From contig NZ_JAKGBW010000019.1 in NCBI RefSeq assembly GCF_021556485.1, forward strand, positions 1 to 64,000: 64,000 nucleotides of DNA. The letters are read 5' to 3'. Below, piece after piece: positions 44,583-53,157 of the stretch (position 1 is its first letter; every line of letters starts with the position of its first letter). The notes beneath the pieces are model-generated. The model ran no database searches and was not told the DNA's origin. It saw only the letters and a program-made list of their open reading frames with translations. Source of the DNA: Oceanobacillus alkalisoli (GTDB lineage: Bacteria; Bacillota; Bacilli; Bacillales; Amphibacillaceae). Both the position numbers and the translations under genes were made by a program.

Positions 44583-45374
44583 ATGGATCTGAAATTAAAA
44601 GGGAAGTCCGTCATTGTTGCAGCAAGCAGTAAAGGATTGGGTAAAGCGATTGCATTAAAATTTGCAGAAGAAGGGGCGCATGTCCTGCTTTCAAGTCGGA
44701 ATGAAGAAGAACTGAAACAGACCGTAGCCGAGATCAAGCAGAAATCAGGTAATGAAAATGTTCGTTATGAAACATGTGATATCACCGATGCATCTCAAAT
44801 TAAACGATTTGTCGAAACAGCTATTGAGAGGAATGGAAAAGTGGATGTACTGATTAATAATGCTGGCGGCCCGCCTGCAGGTACATTTGATAAATTCTCA
44901 GATCATGACTGGCAGGCGGCTTTTGAATTGAATTTGTTAAGCTTCATTCGTCTTACGCGTGAGGTATTACCTTCCATGAAGGAATCGGGAGCGGGAAGGA
45001 TTGTCAATATTGCTTCCTCGTCCATTAAACAGACATTGGATAATTTGATTTTATCGAATACGTTCCGTGCAGGGATTGTTGGGTTATCGAAGAGTCTATC
45101 TCAAGAAGTTGCGGAAGATAATATTCTTATCAATACGGTTGGACCTGGACGAATTGCAACTGATCGCGTACAAGAATTGGATGAGATTCAAGCAGATAAG
45201 CAAAATACGAGTTATGAACAAATCCGGAACAAAGCGGAAAGCTCCATTCCTATTGGGAGATACGGAGAGCCAGAAGAATTTGCAAATATGGTTGTTTTCC
45301 TGGCGTCTGGGACGAACACTTATGTGACAGGCCAGAGTCTAGTTGTGGATGGAGGACTTGTTAAGGCGTTGTGA
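44583..45374 (+). CDS. SDR-family protein with degenerate active site
   Basis: The 263-residue protein has the SDR fold (VIVAASSKGLGKAIALKFAE at the N-terminus, NNAGGPPAG, and VTGQSLVVDGG near the end). The catalytic segment reads LSNTFRAGIVGL, so aligned to the usual Y-x-x-x-K it has Ser for Tyr and Arg for Lys. The Gly-rich loop is also altered (ASSKGLG). A subgroup of 3-oxoacyl-ACP-reductase-like SDRs in Bacillus shares this pattern, so it is a family trait rather than recent damage. It may be a non-catalytic or differently acting member. GGAGGAG precedes the ATG. Confidence 0.85.
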   Translation: MDLKLKGKSVIVAASSKGLGKAIALKFAEEGAHVLLSSRNEEELKQTVAEIKQKSGNENVRYETCDITDASQIKRFVETAIERNGKVDVLINNAGGPPAGTFDKFSDHDWQAAFELNLLSFIRLTREVLPSMKESGAGRIVNIASSSIKQTLDNLILSNTFRAGIVGLSKSLSQEVAEDNILINTVGPGRIATDRVQELDEIQADKQNTSYEQIRNKAESSIPIGRYGEPEEFANMVVFLASGTNTYVTGQSLVVDGGLVKAL

Positions 45375-45439
45375 AGGCTGACACTCATCATGCAATTGTT
45401 GAGGCATGATGAAATAATATTGCCTGCTGTACTAGATAA

Positions 45440-45530
45440 TTATAATTAGTTTAGGTTCTGGTCGAGAAGCTTCGTGACTTCAGTCATGGGTTGGTGTCGA
45501 CTAGTCCACAGAGTTTGTGAAGGAGTACGC
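45440..45530 (+). mobile_element. IS200/IS605-type right-end-like remnant
   Basis: The stretch around 45465-45500 holds a hairpin with the sequence CGTGACTTCAGTCATGGG, close to the ACGACTTCAGTCGTGGG hairpin often found at the 3' end of TnpB (OrfB) elements. An outer pair (GTCGA with TCGAC) flanks it. No tnpB is present, so this would be a solo end or a non-autonomous derivative. The resemblance is from memory. Confidence 0.4.
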
Positions 45531-45537
45531 AAGTTAT

Positions 45538-45590
45538 CCGCTTTTGTTGATATTTCCCGGGAAATATCGACAAAAGCGGGTTTTTTCTCA
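45538..45590 (+). terminator. Strong perfect-stem terminator
   Basis: A stem of about 21 bp with one G-T pair (starting CCGCTTTTGTTGATATTTCCC) has almost no loop and is followed by TTTTTT. Confidence 0.8.
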
Positions 45591-45756
45591 CGCATTAACG
45601 GTCTGTAATACCCCCACCCTTAAACAGGAGGGAAACCCAAAATGTGAAGGTGCGGGATAAACAAGTCCGTAAATGCCTGATTCTGTTCAACTAACATTCA
45701 GTGGGGAAGTAAAGAATCCCTCACTGAATGAAGTTTCATTTTATCATAGAGTTGGA
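45588..45756 (+). repeat. Intergenic repeat, long copy (shared with 48722-48774)
   Basis: The start TCACGCATTAACGGTCTGTA and the end CTGAATGAAG...TTTATCATA recur at 48722-48774, where the ~115 bp in between are missing. The long copy contains inverted repeats (CACCCTTAAACAGGAGGG region, and CATTCAGTG with CACTGAATG). It looks like the non-coding part of an IS605-type element or a miniature derivative. It runs up to the stop codon of the minus-strand permease gene. Confidence 0.6.
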
Positions 45757-46865
45757 GCTTCTCCTTTAATAAATTCCCATAACCCATCAAATACTTTTGC
45801 ATCATACAAGGAAATCACGAGTACAAGACTAATTGGTCCGATAATAAGTCCGATTAAGCCAAACAATTGTAACCCCGCAAATAGAGATACGAGTATCGCA
45901 AGCGGATTTAATTTCATACTGGATGATAATACTTTCGGTTCTGCAATTTGCCGGACGGTTACAGTGGAACCATATAGAATTAGTAGGCCGATTCCCATAA
46001 ATATATCTCCGGTGAAGAAGTTATAAATACTCCAAGGAATCAAAATGAATCCCGGACCGAAGTATGGTAATAAATCGATAAATCCAAGAATCACAGCAAT
46101 CGTAAGTGATTGCTCTACTTGTAATATTAATAAACCAATGAAACTGACGAGAGCGGTGAGAATCATAAGAATGATTTGCGATTTTAAAAAACCAAATATT
46201 TTTCGTCTTAGGTCATGCAGTACATTCCAAGTCTTTTTCCGAAAAATAAGTGGCAGCTTTTCTTTGTAAAGCCTCGCATATTTATGGGAATCTTTGCTGA
46301 TGAAATAGATCGCCAAAATAGAAAAGATAATAACCGTAAAAGTAATCGGAAGTGCACCGATAAAGGTGGAGAGTCCATTTGCAACCGCTTGGCCTATTCT
46401 GCCAAGCAGGGCAGCGACATTACTTCCAATAATCTGAATACCTTCTTGAAGGGCTTGCTTCTGAGAAGAATCGAGTGTGTCCACAAAGCCAATCCCCTGG
46501 TCCCATAATGGCAAAATGACTTCATTGAAATATAGTTGGATATTTATGGAAATCAATTCAATTTGATCCGGGATATAATCCGACAAATATAAGAATCCAT
46601 CAATTGTTTTTTTGACAAGGACAGTCACGATGCTCCCAATAATTCCAATAAGAAAAAGAATACCGGCTAATACGGCAAGTGGTCTTGGAAAACGTAAATA
46701 TCTTTCGATGCTATTGACAATCGGGTTAATGAGAAAGGCAAGTAAAGCAGCGATGAGAAAAGGGTAGGTGAGCCTAAGAAAATGATAAAGTAAAAACAAC
46801 CCAATTACGGTAACGAAAGCTAGAAATAGGATGCGGAAAATGATTTGAATCGCTGGATGTTTCAT
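45744..46865 (-). CDS. AI-2E (YdiK/PerM-like) family membrane protein
   Basis: The protein (373 residues from ATG 46865, with AAAGGAG nine bases before it) has seven or eight membrane helices in the AI-2E family pattern: paired helices at the N-terminus (about 12-75), a soluble central region (about 90-150) and a C-terminal bundle with GFIDLLPYFGPGFILIPWSI. Family members include TqsA-like exporters and the sodium/proton antiporter-like PerM group. A sodium- or pH-related role is plausible in a halotolerant host, but the substrate is not shown by sequence. Confidence 0.85.
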   Translation of the reverse strand: MKHPAIQIIFRILFLAFVTVIGLFLLYHFLRLTYPFLIAALLAFLINPIVNSIERYLRFPRPLAVLAGILFLIGIIGSIVTVLVKKTIDGFLYLSDYIPDQIELISINIQLYFNEVILPLWDQGIGFVDTLDSSQKQALQEGIQIIGSNVAALLGRIGQAVANGLSTFIGALPITFTVIIFSILAIYFISKDSHKYARLYKEKLPLIFRKKTWNVLHDLRRKIFGFLKSQIILMILTALVSFIGLLILQVEQSLTIAVILGFIDLLPYFGPGFILIPWSIYNFFTGDIFMGIGLLILYGSTVTVRQIAEPKVLSSSMKLNPLAILVSLFAGLQLFGLIGLIIGPISLVLVISLYDAKVFDGLWEFIKGEAPTL

Positions 46866-46921
46866 AAGCAAGTACTCCTTTCAATCGCTTATCACTATAA
46901 CGTTCCATTTTTTGATAAATG

Positions 46922-47037
46922 AATGAGTTTCATAATTACCAAAGTCGGCTATTCCATCACCATATGTAGTTGAGAACGAACCAACTCAACTACATATGGT
47001 GATGGTGAAGCATTAAATATGTATTATGAAATTCATT
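46922..47037. repeat. 116-bp palindromic repeat, copy 2
   Basis: This copy has the same length as copy 1 and differs at a few positions. It has terminal inverted repeats (AATGAGTTTCATAAT with ATTATGAAATTCATT) and an inner palindrome CACCATATGTAGTTGAG with CTCAACTACATATGGTG. It lies about 57 bp upstream of the minus-strand AI-2E gene start. Confidence 0.85.
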
Positions 47038-47199
47038 AAAATTAGTGAAAACTCTTTTATTTTAAATTTTATCCTATCATACTATCTTGAATATAACTAG
47101 AATGATTAACATCAGGAGAAAAGGGCATTAGCAAGTGAATAATGAACGCCCCGTTTAGTTGCATATAAGTGAATATATAAAATTTATGTTGATAACTAA

Positions 47200-47483
47200 A
47201 GTTACGAACACTAGCCACGTCCGTTCTGCGCCCAGCAACTATCAAACTTCACACTCCTCCAATCGATAAAGTAGACTCGGCCGTTCGGTCTTTGTGAGGC
47301 TTAGTCGCCCTTATACCCAAGTAGTGAAAGTCAACATCAACTTACTATCGTCGCCTGAGTTTCCTTTATTTCAAAGAGAAGAGTAGAAGTTCGATTAAGT
47401 TCGCTCACGTATGGGACAACATCGAACTACCTCCATCCTGGGAGGAACGGTTTGTACGTTGCTAACCGAGCGCTTACGCCTTA
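47200..47483. repeat. ~285-bp non-coding repeat, copy 1
   Basis: The segment aligns with 49595-49882 in direct orientation. Strongly conserved blocks are TTAGTCGCCCTTATACCCAA followed by GTAGTGAAAGT, the CAATCGATAAAG block, GAAGTTCGATTAAGTTC, CATCCTGGGAGG and GTTTGTACGTTGCTA. It ends at the stop codon of the CAP-domain gene, which may have gained its last codons from it. No open reading frame is conserved between the copies, which points to a structural or mobile non-coding element. Confidence 0.75.
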
Positions 47484-48608
47484 GTTCTTAGCTATATAAT
47501 TTTCCGTATAAAAAGGATGTGAATCCTCGTTAAAAGCGACGCCGACTGCAAGTGTTTGGTAGCTGTTCTGTAATTTATTTTCACGGTGGCCGAGTGAATT
47601 CATTAATCCTTCATGGGCGAAGATACTACTTTGTTGACCGGCAGCGAGATTTTCTCCAGCTCTTCTGTAGGCAATCGCATCCTCTGTCAACCGGTCAAAC
47701 GGGGACATGCCTTCCAAGTTTGTATGGCTGAAATAATTATTTGCGGCCATATCTTGGCTATGAGCGCGAACCGTTTCGAGAGCCGAATCCTCCCAAGCGA
47801 GAAGGGAAAGTCCATGCTTTACCCGGGAAGCATTGGTAAGATCGAATAACTGATATTCGAATCCCTCTCTTAATTCATCGCTCGGCATTCCAAAGTAATT
47901 TTTCTTCTGTTTTTCCAATTGTTTATCTATCATCAGGATGGCAGTCACTTTATTTTCCTGATGCACATCATAAAATATTGTCGTATAACTTTCATCAATA
48001 TCGAAAGTATGGAACTCACCATTGTTCTGAATCTCGTAGTTTAGCAACCCTTTTCTGATCGTTTCAAGGGGTTTAGGTAAAACGGAAAGTACCTCATCTC
48101 TCGTGCTTTCGAATGTAATTCCATTGCTTGATGTAAGTAAGTCCTGATTGGTATACAAACCACTGACCAGGTCATGATCATCATAAGCTACCATCATGAA
48201 ATGCTGGTAATTGTTATGATAGGTAACCCAATCCACACCGTATTCATTTCGTGTTGCTCTTTCAGGTTCACCAATCTGGGCTTCCACATCAGCGCGTGTA
48301 TCCCCAAGTTCAATATTATGAATGGAAAATAAATGATCGGAAGGAGCTGATAAATCAGGTTGTTTCAAAGGGGAGGATGTATCTTGATCTCGCAAGGATT
48401 CTGAAACTTTACCAGAAAGGAATCGGATCTCCTGATCAATCCAGCTGACCGTATTACTGACAACAGGATGTTCGCTGATTCGATAAATATCAGATTGAAT
48501 ATCTTGGAAAACACCGCTTACTCCTGACTCTTTAAAACTATCTCCATAAAAATACCAAAACAATCCTACAACTACGAGTAAAACAATCAATCTTCGTAAA
48601 AAAGCCAA
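47481..48608 (-). CDS. CAP-domain (SCP/PR-1-like) extracytoplasmic protein, YlbC-like
   Basis: The 375-residue protein has an N-terminal membrane anchor (LIVLLVVVGLFWYFYG), a CAP-associated N-terminal domain (LGDTRADVEAQIGEPER, about 95-230) and a C-terminal CAP/SCP domain (about 245-375) with LLAWEDSALETVRAHSQDM, FSHTNLEG and SLGHRENKL, including the conserved His/Glu residues. It starts at TTG 48608, six bases after GGAGTGAGAG. The layout matches B. subtilis YlbC. It should act outside the membrane; the activity of bacterial CAP proteins is unsettled. Its 3' end touches a ~285-bp repeat. Confidence 0.88.
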   Translation of the reverse strand: MAFLRRLIVLLVVVGLFWYFYGDSFKESGVSGVFQDIQSDIYRISEHPVVSNTVSWIDQEIRFLSGKVSESLRDQDTSSPLKQPDLSAPSDHLFSIHNIELGDTRADVEAQIGEPERATRNEYGVDWVTYHNNYQHFMMVAYDDHDLVSGLYTNQDLLTSSNGITFESTRDEVLSVLPKPLETIRKGLLNYEIQNNGEFHTFDIDESYTTIFYDVHQENKVTAILMIDKQLEKQKKNYFGMPSDELREGFEYQLFDLTNASRVKHGLSLLAWEDSALETVRAHSQDMAANNYFSHTNLEGMSPFDRLTEDAIAYRRAGENLAAGQQSSIFAHEGLMNSLGHRENKLQNSYQTLAVGVAFNEDSHPFYTENYIAKN

Positions 48609-48721
48609 ACTCTCACTCCAATCTATTAGGACTAAGCCGAGAGCACCTTATACCAGTATCATAGCATCTATTCTATCCAAATTGTCGAATCACATACTTA
48701 CAAAGCATCTTCTATATTTTA

Positions 48722-48774
48722 TCACGCATTAACGGTCTGTAATACCCCTGCTGAATGAACTTACACTTTATCAT
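48722..48774 (+). repeat. Intergenic repeat, short copy (shared with 45588-45756)
   Basis: It begins TCACGCATTAACGGTCTGTA and ends with CTGAATGAAC and TTTATCATA, matching both edges of the longer copy at 45588-45756 but lacking its centre. Confidence 0.65.
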
Positions 48775-48899
48775 AAAAAGATATAAAGCTAGTGTGTTGC
48801 AAACTTACAAAATAATCAAGATGGAACGATCACATTACTTTGTGTATGTTGAAGCGAATGGAAAAGCTTCAAAAAAAATAAAATAATTTCAAAAAACCC

Positions 48900-48928
48900 T
48901 TGACTTCTTCTCGGAATTATCTTAATCT
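48900..48928 (+). promoter_or_regulatory. trp operon promoter
   Basis: TTGACT (48900-48905) and TAATCT (48923-48928) are spaced 17 bp, about 30 bp before the first T-box leader. Confidence 0.55.
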
Positions 48929-48954
48929 TATCTTTAATAATTTAATTAATCGGC

Positions 48955-49215
48955 GTTGATGAAGAGTAGTAATTTATGCAGACACTGAAGAGAGCTGGTG
49001 GTTGGTGTGAACCAGTGTGCATCTGATAAATGAATGGACTTCTGAGTCCCAAACCGAACCAGATACTGAAGTAGGCTTTGGCGAATACGTCTCATCGTTA
49101 TCTGAGACAAATGTTAGGCATATATTGCCCGACATATTGAGTGAGCTTTTACAGCTAATAAAGGTGGTACCACGGTCCCTCGTCCTTTTTCGGATGAGGG
49201 GCTTTTTTGTTTTCG
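48955..49215 (+). promoter_or_regulatory. T-box leader 1 (tryptophan)
   Basis: The leader shows the T-box order: stem I with GAGCTGGTGG and the GGTGTGAACCAG arm, a specifier bulge GAATGGACTT presenting TGG (Trp), the anti-terminator T-box AAGGTGGTACCACGG (about 49161-49175), and a terminator (CCCTCGTCC with GGATGAGGG, then TTTTTT). Uncharged tRNA-Trp should stabilise the antiterminator and allow transcription of the downstream genes. It is the first of two in series before trpE. Confidence 0.88.
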
Positions 49216-49254
49216 TATAAAGGATAGTCAAAAACTAAAAAATAAAAAATCGCA

Positions 49255-49547
49255 AAGTAAGAGTAGTAAACAGTCGCTTCAAGCGTTCCAGAGAGCTGGT
49301 GATGGTGAGATTCCAGCGCGCCCGGACTGTTGAATGGACTTACGAGAGGTTTTCTGAAAAAGCAATTGTTGCTTGAGTAGGAAAGCACGGATTTCCGCCG
49401 TTACACGGATAGGGTATCGAAGAGGTGAAATATAAGCCTTCCGTATCCAAAAGAGATGAAAAGAATGTTCTTTTCCAAGTGAGGTGGCACCGCGGTCCCA
49501 TACGTCCTCTATAAACATACAAGTTGTGTTTATAGAGGACTTTTTTA
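49255..49547 (+). promoter_or_regulatory. T-box leader 2 (tryptophan)
   Basis: A second T-box follows directly: stem I arm GAGCTGGTGATGGTGAGA, specifier GAATGGACTT again giving TGG, conserved GTGAGGTGGCACCGCGGTCCC (about 49479-49499), and a long terminator (GTCCTCTATAAACA with TGTTTATAGAGGAC, then TTTTTT). Tandem Trp T-boxes are known before trp genes in some Bacillus species and sharpen the response to tRNA-Trp charging. Confidence 0.9.
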
Positions 49548-49594
49548 TTTATACGGAAACTTTAAAATGAAGAAGTTGTGATCCATTATAGTTG

Positions 49595-49882
49595 CTAGCA
49601 ATAGCCATGTTTGGTTCCAGCGCCCAGCAACTAGCAGATCTTTTGGTGGGGCGAGCAGTGCGCAGTCCCAAACTTTACACTCCTTCAATCGATAAAGAAG
49701 ACTTAGCCGTTTGGTCTTTGTAAGGCTTAGTCGCCCTTATACCCAAGTAGTGAAAGTAAACATCGGCTCTCTACGTTCGCCGTGTTTCCTTTATCTCAAA
49801 GAGAAGAATGGAAGTTCGATTAAGTTCACCCCATCCTGGGAGGCACAGTTTGTACGTTGCTAGACAGGCGCTTGCGCCTTTG
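49595..49882. repeat. ~285-bp non-coding repeat, copy 2, inside the trp leader
   Basis: This is a direct repeat of 47200-47483, sitting between the second T-box terminator and the trpE ribosome site. The ends are complementary (CTAGCAA near 49602 with TTGCTAG near 49857), and several inner inverted repeats are present (CATCCTGGGAGG region; GGCGCTTGCGCC). Transcripts of the trp operon must read through it, so it does not contain an efficient terminator in this orientation, or trpE has another promoter. Confidence 0.75.
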
Positions 49883-49908
49883 AATTTAAAAAAAGGAGTG
49901 AAAGACAA

Positions 49909-51303
49909 ATGAGCTTGACGTATCGATATGAAAAAATACCGGCGGCTGGAATATCCGCCTTGGAAATTTACAAAAACGTAAAAACGCCAAAAAAGTTTTT
50001 GCTTGAGAGTACGAGTTACCACGAGCAAAAAGGAAAATTCACGTATCTGGGAATCAATCCGTACGAAGAAGTAATTGGCAAACAAGGAAAAACGACGGTG
50101 GTTGATATTAAAACAAATGCGATAAGACAATTCCATGAACAGGCTCTGGACTATTTGCAAAAACAGCTGCCCGATATGGAAATACATTTGCCGATTCCAT
50201 TCTTCGGCGGAGCGGTCGGTTATGTTGGATATGACTTCATTTGTAACTTGGAAGGAATTCCGCTTCCTAGTGAAGATGAGTTAGAGATGCCAGATGTTCA
50301 TTTCATGCTTTTTAGAAATATTATCGCATTCGATCATACGAAGGATTGCTTATATTTGATTGCAATCAACCCGGAGCAAAACCAAGACGTGAACCTGGAA
50401 GAGGAACTTAAGTCTTTAAAAAAAATGCTCCACCATAATCAAGAAGAAAGAAATACAGCTTTTCCAAATGTAGATTTTGAACCGCAGGAAACGGAAGCTA
50501 GCTTTAAAGAGAAATTGTTACAGGCGAAAGAATACATCAACCGAGGAGAAGTTTTACAAGTCGTACTGTCGCAGCGAATGCAGGCGGATATTAGCCGGAA
50601 TCCGGATTTCCATTTTGCCTTTTATGAAAATTTACGAAGGTCGAATCCGTCACCGTATATGTTTCATATCGATTTTTCCGACTATATTTTGCTTGGTGCT
50701 TCACCGGAAAGCTTGTTGCAAGTAACCGGTAACGAGGTGATTACGAACCCGATTGCTGGCACAAGACCGAGAGGCGCGACGCAAGCTGAAGATGCCAAGC
50801 TTGAGACAGACCTACTTGAAGACGAAAAAGAACTTTCCGAACATCGGATGCTTGTTGATCTCAGTAAAGAAGATCTTGCAAAGGTGTGTAATCAACGGAC
50901 AATCGAACTTACAACCGACATGGTCATTGAAAAATACCAGCATGTGATGCATATCGTCTCCGAACTAAATGGTGAGTTGCAGGAAAGTGTTTCAAGTATT
51001 GATGCTTTAATTTCTTTGCTGCCAGCTGGAACGGTTTCTGGCATGCCAAAACAACGTGCGATGGAGATTATTAATGAACTTGAAGAAAAAATGCGTGGAC
51101 CATATGGCGGTGGAGTTGGTTATATCAGTTTCAACCGAGATTTGAATATCGCACTTACAATCCGCACATTGATTATCAAGGAAAAAATCGCATATCTCCA
51201 AGCTGGAGCAGGAATCGTCCGTGATTCGGTAGCGAAGACGGAATACGAAGAAACGTTGCATAAAGCGCGGTCACTAGTAGAAGCCGCCTACACATTCAAT
51301 TAA
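49909..51303 (+). CDS. trpE: Anthranilate synthase component I
   Basis: The 464-residue protein is the chorismate-using subunit: N-terminal domain with the LEST tryptophan-feedback motif (FLLESTSYHE, about 28-37) and the catalytic core with PSPYMFHID, GASPESLLQV, NPIAGTRPRG, DLLEDEKELSEH and GPYGGGVGYISF. It forms anthranilate with a glutaminase subunit (TrpG/PabA). No trpG is in this operon, which is usual for Bacillus, where pabA in the folate operon serves both. AAAAAGGAG precedes the ATG. It is controlled by the two upstream T-boxes and allosterically by tryptophan. Confidence 0.95.
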   Translation: MSLTYRYEKIPAAGISALEIYKNVKTPKKFLLESTSYHEQKGKFTYLGINPYEEVIGKQGKTTVVDIKTNAIRQFHEQALDYLQKQLPDMEIHLPIPFFGGAVGYVGYDFICNLEGIPLPSEDELEMPDVHFMLFRNIIAFDHTKDCLYLIAINPEQNQDVNLEEELKSLKKMLHHNQEERNTAFPNVDFEPQETEASFKEKLLQAKEYINRGEVLQVVLSQRMQADISRNPDFHFAFYENLRRSNPSPYMFHIDFSDYILLGASPESLLQVTGNEVITNPIAGTRPRGATQAEDAKLETDLLEDEKELSEHRMLVDLSKEDLAKVCNQRTIELTTDMVIEKYQHVMHIVSELNGELQESVSSIDALISLLPAGTVSGMPKQRAMEIINELEEKMRGPYGGGVGYISFNRDLNIALTIRTLIIKEKIAYLQAGAGIVRDSVAKTEYEETLHKARSLVEAAYTFN

Positions 51304-51335
51304 CCAAACATTCGGAAAGAAAGGGGAACGAACAA

Positions 51336-52361
51336 ATGAAAACATACCTACAAAAATTGATCAATAAGGAAAATTTAAGCCGGGAAGAAATGAAAGCAGC
51401 AGCAAGTTATTGTTTTACAAGCGACGTGACCGAATCTGAAATTGCCGCATTTCTTATTGCACTCCAAGCAAAAGGTGAAACGGCTGATGAGATTACTGGA
51501 CTTGCGGAGGTGATTCGGGAAAAATCATCATTCCAGACGGAAAATACGTTAAATGTTATCGACAATTGTGGGACCGGCGGAGATAGGTCAAACAGTTTCA
51601 ATATCAGTACAACCGCCGCCTTTGTCATGGCAGGGGCAGGGATTAAAATTGCGAAGCACGGCAACCGGAGTATTTCCAGTAAAACGGGTAGCGCAGACGT
51701 GCTTGAGCATTTAGGTGTTTCCCTCTCTTTTTCAAAAGAACATGTACAGGAAATGCTCACTGAGAATAATATTGCATTTCTATTCGCTCCTCACGTCCAT
51801 GAGGTGCTGAAGCCTTTTTCCATTGTCCGCCAGCATCTTGGTGTACCGACGATTTTCAATGTCATTGGCCCGCTGACAAATCCAATTCAGCTTGAAACAC
51901 AGCTTGTTGGTGTTTACCGGAAAGATTTGCTTGAAAAGGTTGCGGAATCACTGAATAAGTTAGGCCGGAAGAGAGCGGTCGTCGTGACTGGGGCAGGTTC
52001 ACTCGATGAAGCTTCATTAGCTGGTGCAAACAACTTGATTGTTGTAGAAGATGGTAAGTTAACACCAATGAGCTTGCACCCAGAAGAAGTCGGATTGCCA
52101 GTTTACCCGAACGAAGCAATTCGCGGAGGCGACTCCAAGCGTAATGCCGAAATTCTTTTGTCTGTTCTAAAGGGTGAGCCCAGTGCTTACTTTGATACAG
52201 TGCTGCTTAATGCAGGAATTGGTATTTATACAAGTAGAAAAACAGATTCGATCCAGACGGGGATTGAATTAGCACGAGAAAGCATCTTATCCGGCAGAGC
52301 CTTAGAACGACTTGAACGATTAGTTAGTTTTAGTGAAAAAATTCCTAGTGAGGTGTATTGA
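51336..52361 (+). CDS. trpD: Anthranilate phosphoribosyltransferase
   Basis: The 341-residue protein carries the PRPP and anthranilate motifs DNCGTGGDRSNSFNISTTAA (about 74-93), KHGNRSISSKTGSADVLE, FLFAPHVHEV and NVIGPLTNP. It transfers a phosphoribosyl group to anthranilate, the second step of the tryptophan branch. It follows trpE by 32 bp and is followed by trpC with a single base between. Length is normal. Confidence 0.95.
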   Translation: MKTYLQKLINKENLSREEMKAAASYCFTSDVTESEIAAFLIALQAKGETADEITGLAEVIREKSSFQTENTLNVIDNCGTGGDRSNSFNISTTAAFVMAGAGIKIAKHGNRSISSKTGSADVLEHLGVSLSFSKEHVQEMLTENNIAFLFAPHVHEVLKPFSIVRQHLGVPTIFNVIGPLTNPIQLETQLVGVYRKDLLEKVAESLNKLGRKRAVVVTGAGSLDEASLAGANNLIVVEDGKLTPMSLHPEEVGLPVYPNEAIRGGDSKRNAEILLSVLKGEPSAYFDTVLLNAGIGIYTSRKTDSIQTGIELARESILSGRALERLERLVSFSEKIPSEVY

Positions 52362-52362
52362 A

Positions 52363-53157
52363 ATGACTATTTTAGATAACATTTTAAAGCAAAAAAGAAT
52401 TGAACTGACAGAACTGATTCACAAGAAATTAATGGAGCCGGTAGGTAAAACAAATCCCTCCTTTAAAGAGCGTGCTGCTGCTTCAGAAAGTATGAATATC
52501 ATCGCGGAAATTAAGCGTGCTTCCCCGTCGAAAGGAGCAATTGACCTTGAAGTTGACCCGATCGAGCAAGCGAAAATGTATGAGAAAAATGGTGCGGCAG
52601 CCATCTCCGTGCTGACCGACGAAAAGTTTTTTAATGGATCATTAGAAGACTTGCGGGCGGTCCGTGAAGCAGTCGACGTCCCTGTCTTATGTAAGGATTT
52701 TATGATCGACACGCTACAGATCGATCATGCGAAAGCTGCCGGAGCAACTATCATTCTATTAATTGTTGCAGCTCTCTCAGATACGGATTTAAAAAAATTA
52801 TACGATTATGCAACATCCCTTGAGCTGGAAGTGCTCGTTGAAGTGCATGACGAGGAAGAAATGAAACGGGCATTAAAACTTGAACCTGAAATAATCGGAA
52901 TAAACAACCGAAACTTGAAAACATTTGAAGTCGACTTAGCAACAACGGAAAAACTGGCATCTCTTGTTATGGATCGTGACACATTGCTTATCAGCGAAAG
53001 CGGAATGCGGGAAAAAGAAGATGTGAAGCGGGTGAGAGACGTTGGGGCGGAAGCAATTTTAGTCGGTGAAACATTAATGCTTGCGGAAGATCTACAAAGG
53101 ACATTTACGGATCTGCAGGTGCCGCTGGAAGAAAGGAAAAAGCTGCATGCTCGTTAA
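52363..53157 (+). CDS. trpC: Indole-3-glycerol-phosphate synthase
   Basis: The protein (264 residues from ATG 52363) is the TIM-barrel enzyme closing the indole ring: IIAEIKRASPSKG (about 46-58) with the catalytic Lys, VLCKDFMID, EVHDEEEM, GINNRNLKTFEVD and SESGMR. The start one base after the trpD stop, with GAGGTG within the end of trpD, indicates coupled translation. It overlaps trpF by 11 bases. The two enzymes are separate proteins, unlike the E. coli fusion. Confidence 0.94.
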   Translation: MTILDNILKQKRIELTELIHKKLMEPVGKTNPSFKERAAASESMNIIAEIKRASPSKGAIDLEVDPIEQAKMYEKNGAAAISVLTDEKFFNGSLEDLRAVREAVDVPVLCKDFMIDTLQIDHAKAAGATIILLIVAALSDTDLKKLYDYATSLELEVLVEVHDEEEMKRALKLEPEIIGINNRNLKTFEVDLATTEKLASLVMDRDTLLISESGMREKEDVKRVRDVGAEAILVGETLMLAEDLQRTFTDLQVPLEERKKLHAR

